Assembly (NCBI RefSeq): GCF_964340395.1
Contig: NC_135561.1
Coordinates: 7,616,232 to 7,680,231 of the forward strand
From: Glandiceps talaboti
Lineage: Eukaryota; Hemichordata; Enteropneusta; Spengelidae
Direction of reading: 5' to 3'
Length of the DNA stretch: 64,000 bases
Part shown: piece after piece, positions 58,899 through 64,000 of the stretch
Numbering within the stretch: the first letter of the stretch is position 1
How the letters are laid out: the number at the start of each line of letters is the position of its first letter
Made by a program: the position numbers and the translations under genes
The notes under the pieces: generated by a model
The model's input: only the letters and a program-made list of their open reading frames with translations
Database searches by the model: none
What the model was told of the DNA's origin: nothing

Positions 58899-60976
58899 AT
58901 GTTTGCCCAATTAAGACCATCTGAAATTCAGTATCTCCAAAACTCAATCGATGCTTTCTTCTCCGATGGTCGTCACATCCTTGGAACTTTCAACGACCTA
59001 CTGTACAAAGACATTACGCCCAATGACATTCGTTGTATTGCCGTGGTGTTCTGGCAAAACGAATGGTACGTCTACAACGGCCATCGAAGACTTTACTTGT
59101 ACAAACGTCTTGAGAAGCAAGGCGTTATTGACGAGATTAGTGTGTGGGTCGTGCAACCACGCAACATCAAGTGGAATGAGGTACACCAGAAGAATACTTC
59201 CATGAATGGCGGGAGATCTGTAACCATTCGATGTGATGACCAGTTCCATGGCAAGCTTGGTCACATAATCAAACAGTGGAAAGATTCTCAAATAGGTACG
59301 TATCTTAAACACATGAAATGTTTCCACCATGTATCTAATTAAAGTTTCGTTCTCGATGGTATGCCCGTGTGAATAGCTGAATCAGCCCATATATGCGGAT
59401 CAACTCTTCCTTAGACGACCAGACATACTAGTCTTATATTTTGTAATGCACAAAGCTATACAGGCAAATGATACTCATGAACGCATGATATATTTGTTAA
59501 AAGAGAAGATGATTTCATCAACCTTGTTGTATTGCATAAGTTGTGAATACATTGTTGGCTCCTAAGTCTCATCATGGAAGTAGTTCTACTTCCATGGTCT
59601 CATATATGCCACAGATCGGGTTTGATCCCCCTGTAAATACTGAAGGAAGGCTCCTTTACTATTATATTTTGGAATGCACAAAATGACAAGCATCTGAAGT
59701 TCACGAAAGCGTTTATTTATAATGTCTAAAAAGAGAAAGAAAAAAGAAAGATCAAGCTTGCATGCATTTATGAATATAAGACATTGTTGGCTAGTAAAGT
59801 CAATGGCCAACCCGAATGTTAAAATAGGTGAAAAGGAAACAAGCATGAAAGGCATGTAAACATCGATTACGTCATCTGGACGTGTTTATCGCGATACAGT
59901 GCTCTACATACAGTCCGTGGTCCTTTCCGTAGAGACGATGTTAGAATCGAGTACCGTACTCCGTCTGCAAGCTGGGCCATGTTCTACACAATGTAAGCCT
60001 ACAAAACCACCCGACAATTACGTCAGACGATATTTCTTGCAAACTACAGAAAGTGGGTCATGAAGAGCCATGTTCGCGCCAAAATCCTTATAAGGAAAAT
60101 TGTTCTATAGTTGATGTGATGACCAGTTTGATATTTGATACGAATGTTGAAAATTAGAAAAACAAGCTGACATGATTCAACTGATTCCACCAGGCCAAAG
60201 ATAACAACAAACTTCCTAAGACAGGGAGCGCCGGTACGACTTACCCCGTCTACAAGCACGACTCGAAGCGTAAAAACTTTGACTATTTGTCTTTGCCGAT
60301 ATTCCCCAAAAATCATTTGTCAAAATGTTTCACAGATAGTCTGAAAGATGCAGTCGTTGGTCCTTATTTTATGTATACACACAAGCGGAAACAAGGACGT
60401 TGGCATGCAGACTAGTCTACCTGTACATAGTGGTTGTAGCTAATCAGCGTGGTGTAGATAGATAGCGGTTATATATAGAATAGAATAGAATAGAATAGAA
60501 TAGAATAGAATAGAATAGAATATTATTGCATCCGTTAAGAAAACTACAGTTCTGCGTTGCATTTTCTGCAATAAACGTTTGGTGCTAAACAAACTAGTAA
60601 ATAATATATAAACTAGAGTAATAATAGTTAAGGTTTATACGAGAAAGTATAAACGTTAGGTCAGACAAAAATAATGTATTTGTTTTAACTATGTAGAATA
60701 TTGGTGTCTTTTTTCTTGCAATTGATAAGTGCTGATATATAAGATATATATGTTCGAATATCAAGAAACCTGTTTTGGATATCAAATCGGTGTTATGCAT
60801 ATAGCCGTGATAATTTTTTACTCAGATTGTGAATGGTCTTTTTTTCAGAGTCTGACACGAGTGGATCCCAGTATGGCTCCGAGTGTGGATGCCGCTTCTG
60901 CCCATGTGGCTGGGATGTGTATCCTGACACGGAGTCGGATTCAGATTCAGATTCGTACTTATCAGACTACTACTAG
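58899..60976 (+). CDS. ParB/sulfiredoxin-like protein with Cys cluster and Ser-Asp tail
   Basis: Two exons, 58899-59295 and 60849-60976 (phase 1), 525 nt, 174 aa. Residues about 5-85 resemble the ParB/Srx fold of bacterial chromosome-partition proteins and their relatives: LRPSEIQYLQNSI, a conserved DG at 23-24, DLLYKDITPNDI, then the signature GHRRLYLYKRLE at 61-72, which corresponds to the GxxRR nucleotide-contacting box of the fold. A basic region (GGRSVTIRCDDQFHGKLG, about 104-121) follows. Exon 2 adds a cysteine cluster, CGCRFCPCGW at 145-154, which could hold a metal ion, and then an acidic repeat ending SDSDSDSYLSDYY. The protein has no signal peptide or membrane segment. A paralogue follows at 63027. 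Function is unknown; the fold can bind CTP or ATP or act on DNA in other families, but none of that is shown here. AATAAA at 61145. Confidence 0.8.
60476..60521. repeat. (AGAAT)n pentanucleotide microsatellite
   Basis: About nine AGAAT units in the intron of the first ParB-like gene. Confidence 0.95.
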
Positions 60977-61732
60977 GATTACATTCAGAAAATTTGGTGA
61001 GCTTTGAACCTTTGATGTTTCTGGTGTTTGTAATTATAACACATGTTCGGCGTCAGGACAACGAGGATACAGAAAAAAACAGTCCAGTCTACAAACTTTC
61101 AATACATATATATGCCATATTGTTTTGTTTTCTGAGTTTTGAGCAATAAATAGTTCGGTTTGAAATGAGAGTTTCAGCGTTTATCTTTGTGTCCTCGAAA
61201 ATGTTATAGAATTGCCGTCACCATCTATCTTTGCGTGGGGTGTAACGTTGGTGTATATACATTTGTACATTTAATATATGTATCTAGTTATGTTATGTAG
61301 GGAGATAGATAATTTCGAATGATACTCAAATTATCATTACACAAACTGGGTGTATACAATCCTTACCGTGGAAAAAATACACAAAATCTTGAAACTATTC
61401 ATAATTATTATTTATTATTATTCTAGTGTAATGTTAATGTCGGGAAATCTGGTAGTATATTACAATAGCTCGATCGATTTGCTATCTCAGTGCTCTCGCG
61501 TACGGTTGGGGGCACACTTCTACTTCTGGACGAACTTTGAGGTAGGCTTAAAAGCTAGACTGGCACCAGTCCCTTGCAAGATATTTTTTTCTTGTTTTAG
61601 TCTCATACATCTTCAATATGCTTTGAGTTTGTAGTTTACTTTAGGTTATGTAACGAAAATGTAGCCCCTCACATTTTTCAGTAGCACAAATGAACACAGT
61701 AGGGCTATAGCCATCACTAAATGTCTGTGTGT

Positions 61733-62049
61733 ACATACATACATACATACATACATACATACATACATACATACATACATACATGCGTGCATGCATATCT
61801 ACCAACCTACCTAGCTACCTACCTACCTACCTCATACACACATACATTACATACGTAATACATTACATACGTACGTACGTATATACGTACATACATACAT
61901 ACATACATACATAAATACATACATACATACATACATACATACATACATACGTACATACATACATACATACATACATACATACACACACATACACACACAC
62001 ATACATACATACATACATACATACATACATACATACATACATACATACA

Positions 62050-62080
<31 letters not shown>

Positions 62081-62100
62081 GTATGTATGTATGTATGTAT
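61733..62100. repeat. Long (CATA)n array, interrupted
   Basis: Several CATA runs with CTAC-type and CACA interruptions, about 370 bp, followed by a short TATG run. Confidence 0.95.
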
Positions 62101-62252
62101 TTAGAAATTGTTATTTAGAAATGTTCGGGTTTTGACCTAACATTTCTGTGTCTCACCGATTTTTCCTTTGAAAAAGAATATTTATTCGAAACGTCGGATT
62201 TAACAGCTATTTATACAGACTGATTTATAAGTTCCATATGCATTCTTTCTAC

Positions 62253-62332
62253 ATACATACATACATACATACATACATACATACATACATACATACATAC
62301 ATACATACATACATACATACATACATACATGT
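62253..62332. repeat. (CATA)n array
   Basis: About twenty CATA units. Confidence 0.95.
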
Positions 62333-63026
62333 TTATGTATGTAATTATTTTGATCAGCATGATAGATATCCTTCACAGGATTTAGTGAACATGATGGTAT
62401 CAATCTCACATCTAGACAAACGTCGAAACTTACGATACGTTGGAGCTTGTACCAACTTTAAATGAGCAAGTTACATTGTGAAATGGACGTGCAATTGACA
62501 CCCTGTTACCAATACATATATACATTTTGTATATAAACAAACTTCACAGACTGTTCGACACGTCTTCCCGCGAACTTCGTAGCATATACATCCATGACCA
62601 GAGCTAATGATATTGACTCAATCGAGTAGTCTTTTCCCGATGCCAAAAACATTGTATTGCTAAATCAAGTGACCATATTGTGAAATAACAAAAGGTGCAT
62701 GCATATACTAGCAACAAAAGTAGGTTGTCTCAAGCGTACTATATGAAAAGGGTCATTGGAAATACCCTATTTAAATTCTGAAGTAAAATAAGGGAAAACA
62801 ATTGTACAAACCCAACACGCACGCGCAAATCCGATATTTATAGCGGTGATGTCGTTTCACAACGTTTCGGTAATTGGTACACCTTCTGTTCAGCGTTTAC
62901 TAGTAACTGTAGTTCACGAGAAAACACGTTGAACAAAAGGTACTACATATACGACTTTCAAGTAAACACACCGTTCAATCTGTACCATTTGAAGACCCTG
63001 TATATTCTTGAACTCACGACGCCGAG

Positions 63027-63426
63027 ATGGGTGAGATCGAATTGCGTCCTTCTGAAATACGATTTCTGCATAATTCCATCGCCAATCACTTCCGTAACGG
63101 AACTGATATTTTAGTCACTTTTGAGGATTTACTGTACCAGAATATTACGCCTGACGATATTCCTATCATTCGAGTATTTCGACGCAATAGAAAATGGTAC
63201 ATCTATCAAGGACACAGGAGACTGTATATCTACAAACGTCTACAAAAACAATGCGTCATAAACGCGGTAACCGTGAAAGAAGTCAAGGGACGGAAGATAG
63301 ATTGGGACAAAGTCCGTAGAAAGGACACATCAGAAAACGACGGCAAGTCTGTAACAATTCGCGGTGATGACAAATTTCACGGCAGGCTTGGTCAAATCGT
63401 TCAGAATTGGATAAATACAAATTCAG
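63027..63426 (+). CDS. ParB/sulfiredoxin-like protein, paralogue, 5' exon only
   Basis: First exon of a second copy (400 nt, 133 codons plus one base). It aligns over its whole length with the gene at 58899: LRPSEIRFLHNSI, DLLYQNITPDDI, WYIYQGHRRLYIYKRLQKQ (GHRR at 62-65), GKSVTIRGDDKFHGRLG. The exon ends TCAG/GTAGGG in phase 1, the same site and phase as in the paralogue, so a second exon is expected. An acceptor-like TTCTGTTCCAG ends at 63995, five bases before the window edge. Without splicing the frame stops at 63443 after seven more codons. The two copies look like an old tandem duplication, since only about half of residues match. Function unknown. Confidence 0.78.
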
Positions 63427-63591
63427 GTAGGGGAAAACGATAAGTGTTCGTTCTTAATCTAACGTGGCCAATAACATGCATGGGGTTTTAGCCCATCTTA
63501 CTTTTGTGGGACGACGACTTTCTTGAAATTTAGAACAGAATGTATATGAATAGACAATTGAACTGTAGGCCGATGGTGTGTAGTGCGGATC

Positions 63592-63620
63592 GGTGACGTG
63601 ACGTGACGTGACGTGACGTG
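63592..63620. repeat. (GTGAC)n pentamer array of CRE-like half sites
   Basis: Five to six tandem GTGAC units give overlapping TGACGTGA motifs, resembling CREB/ATF half sites, in the expected intron of the second ParB-like gene. Confidence 0.8.
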
Positions 63621-64000
63621 GTATAGTGCAAGGCAGTACAGTTTCATGTACACGGTACCACAGACTAATAAGTCTAGTTTCTATTAGCCGAAAACCTTCA
63701 TACTTCGGGAGTATCATACACTCGCGCTATTTATTCTTTCACATGGTCTTATTATTTTTTTAAACCGTTCACAATGTCCTCTGTATGACTGGGACAGAGA
63801 CGAATCATGCCTTTTCTATAATCAGAGTTACAGTAAAGCAAAAAACCCCTTACCCCGAACTCATCTCCAAAATGCAGCATTACTATGTCTTTTAAGCCTT
63901 GATTTGGTCACTGACGTCATTCCTTTAACATGTCAGCTGTAAATTCTAGGACATAACCTTTCTTTCAATTCATATATATGCCATTTCTGTTCCAGATTCA

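Larger units (their letters stand above)
60977..63026. other. Intergenic region between the two ParB-like genes
   Basis: Holds the first gene's 3' UTR and two large CATA arrays. The segment 62098-62235 between the arrays contains TTATTCGAAACGTCGGATTT, a motif often seen near ends of retroelements, but no element can be defined. A TATTTATAG near 62834 might serve the second gene. No other gene is seen. Confidence 0.55.

Noticed and set aside
62098-62235. Segment with CGAAACGTCGG suggesting a retroelement or hammerhead ribozyme end
   Set aside because: No CTGATGA core or paired stems could be fitted, and no coding part is nearby.
61733-62332. Open frames reading as repeated Met-Tyr-Val-Cys or Ile-His-Thr-Tyr
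   Set aside because: Translations of CATA microsatellites, not genes.
1-64000. CRISPR arrays, bacterial operons, phage or plasmid features
   Set aside because: The sequence is eukaryotic nuclear DNA; the repeats seen are microsatellites, minisatellites and inverted-repeat transposons.

Overview
This window comes from the nuclear genome of an invertebrate animal, not a bacterium. It is AT-rich, with short exons bounded by GT-AG sites, long introns, many microsatellites and short foldback transposons. The host genes are animal ones: CENP-O, PTRHD1, SRRT/ARS2 and a lectin/HYR/GPS receptor. The exact phylum cannot be fixed from sequence alone. A marine invertebrate, perhaps a deuterostome such as a hemichordate, lancelet or echinoderm, is my best guess.

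Layout, left to right. (1) 1-5272: no confident gene, only a possible short gene or pseudogene near 3.1-3.6 kb. (2) 5273-19482, minus: a 16-exon receptor of the polycystin-1/REJ class (signal peptide, C-type lectin, HYR, GAIN-like region, GPS, one membrane helix, 8-residue tail; 878 aa). (3) 22559-26647, minus: CENPO, a kinetochore gene. (4) 26986-29019, plus: PTRHD1, head-to-head with CENPO across 338 bp. (5) 32717-38914, minus: a plant-type (class II) ribose-phosphate pyrophosphokinase, 8 exons, 355 aa. (6) 39596-56429, plus: SRRT (ARS2), 20 coding exons, 961 aa, head-to-head with gene 5. (7) 58899-60976 and 63027-63426+, plus: two paralogous genes for a small ParB/sulfiredoxin-like protein. 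The first ends in a cysteine cluster and an acidic Ser-Asp tail; the second runs off the window.

I assembled the exons by hand from conserved protein blocks, splice consensus and intron phase. In every multi-exon model the phases agree across all junctions and the total is a whole number of codons, which is strong internal support.

The genes do not form one pathway. The most notable items are: the ParB-like gene pair; the class II PRPP synthetase in an animal; a textbook U12-type AT-AC intron in SRRT; a GC-AG intron in CENPO; the CENPO-PTRHD1 divergent pair also known in vertebrates; and small tandem duplications (units of about 55-73 bp) that repeatedly copy splice-site junctions at four exon borders in three genes. 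Several families of short inverted-repeat elements recur in introns, one with an intact 9-bp target duplication.
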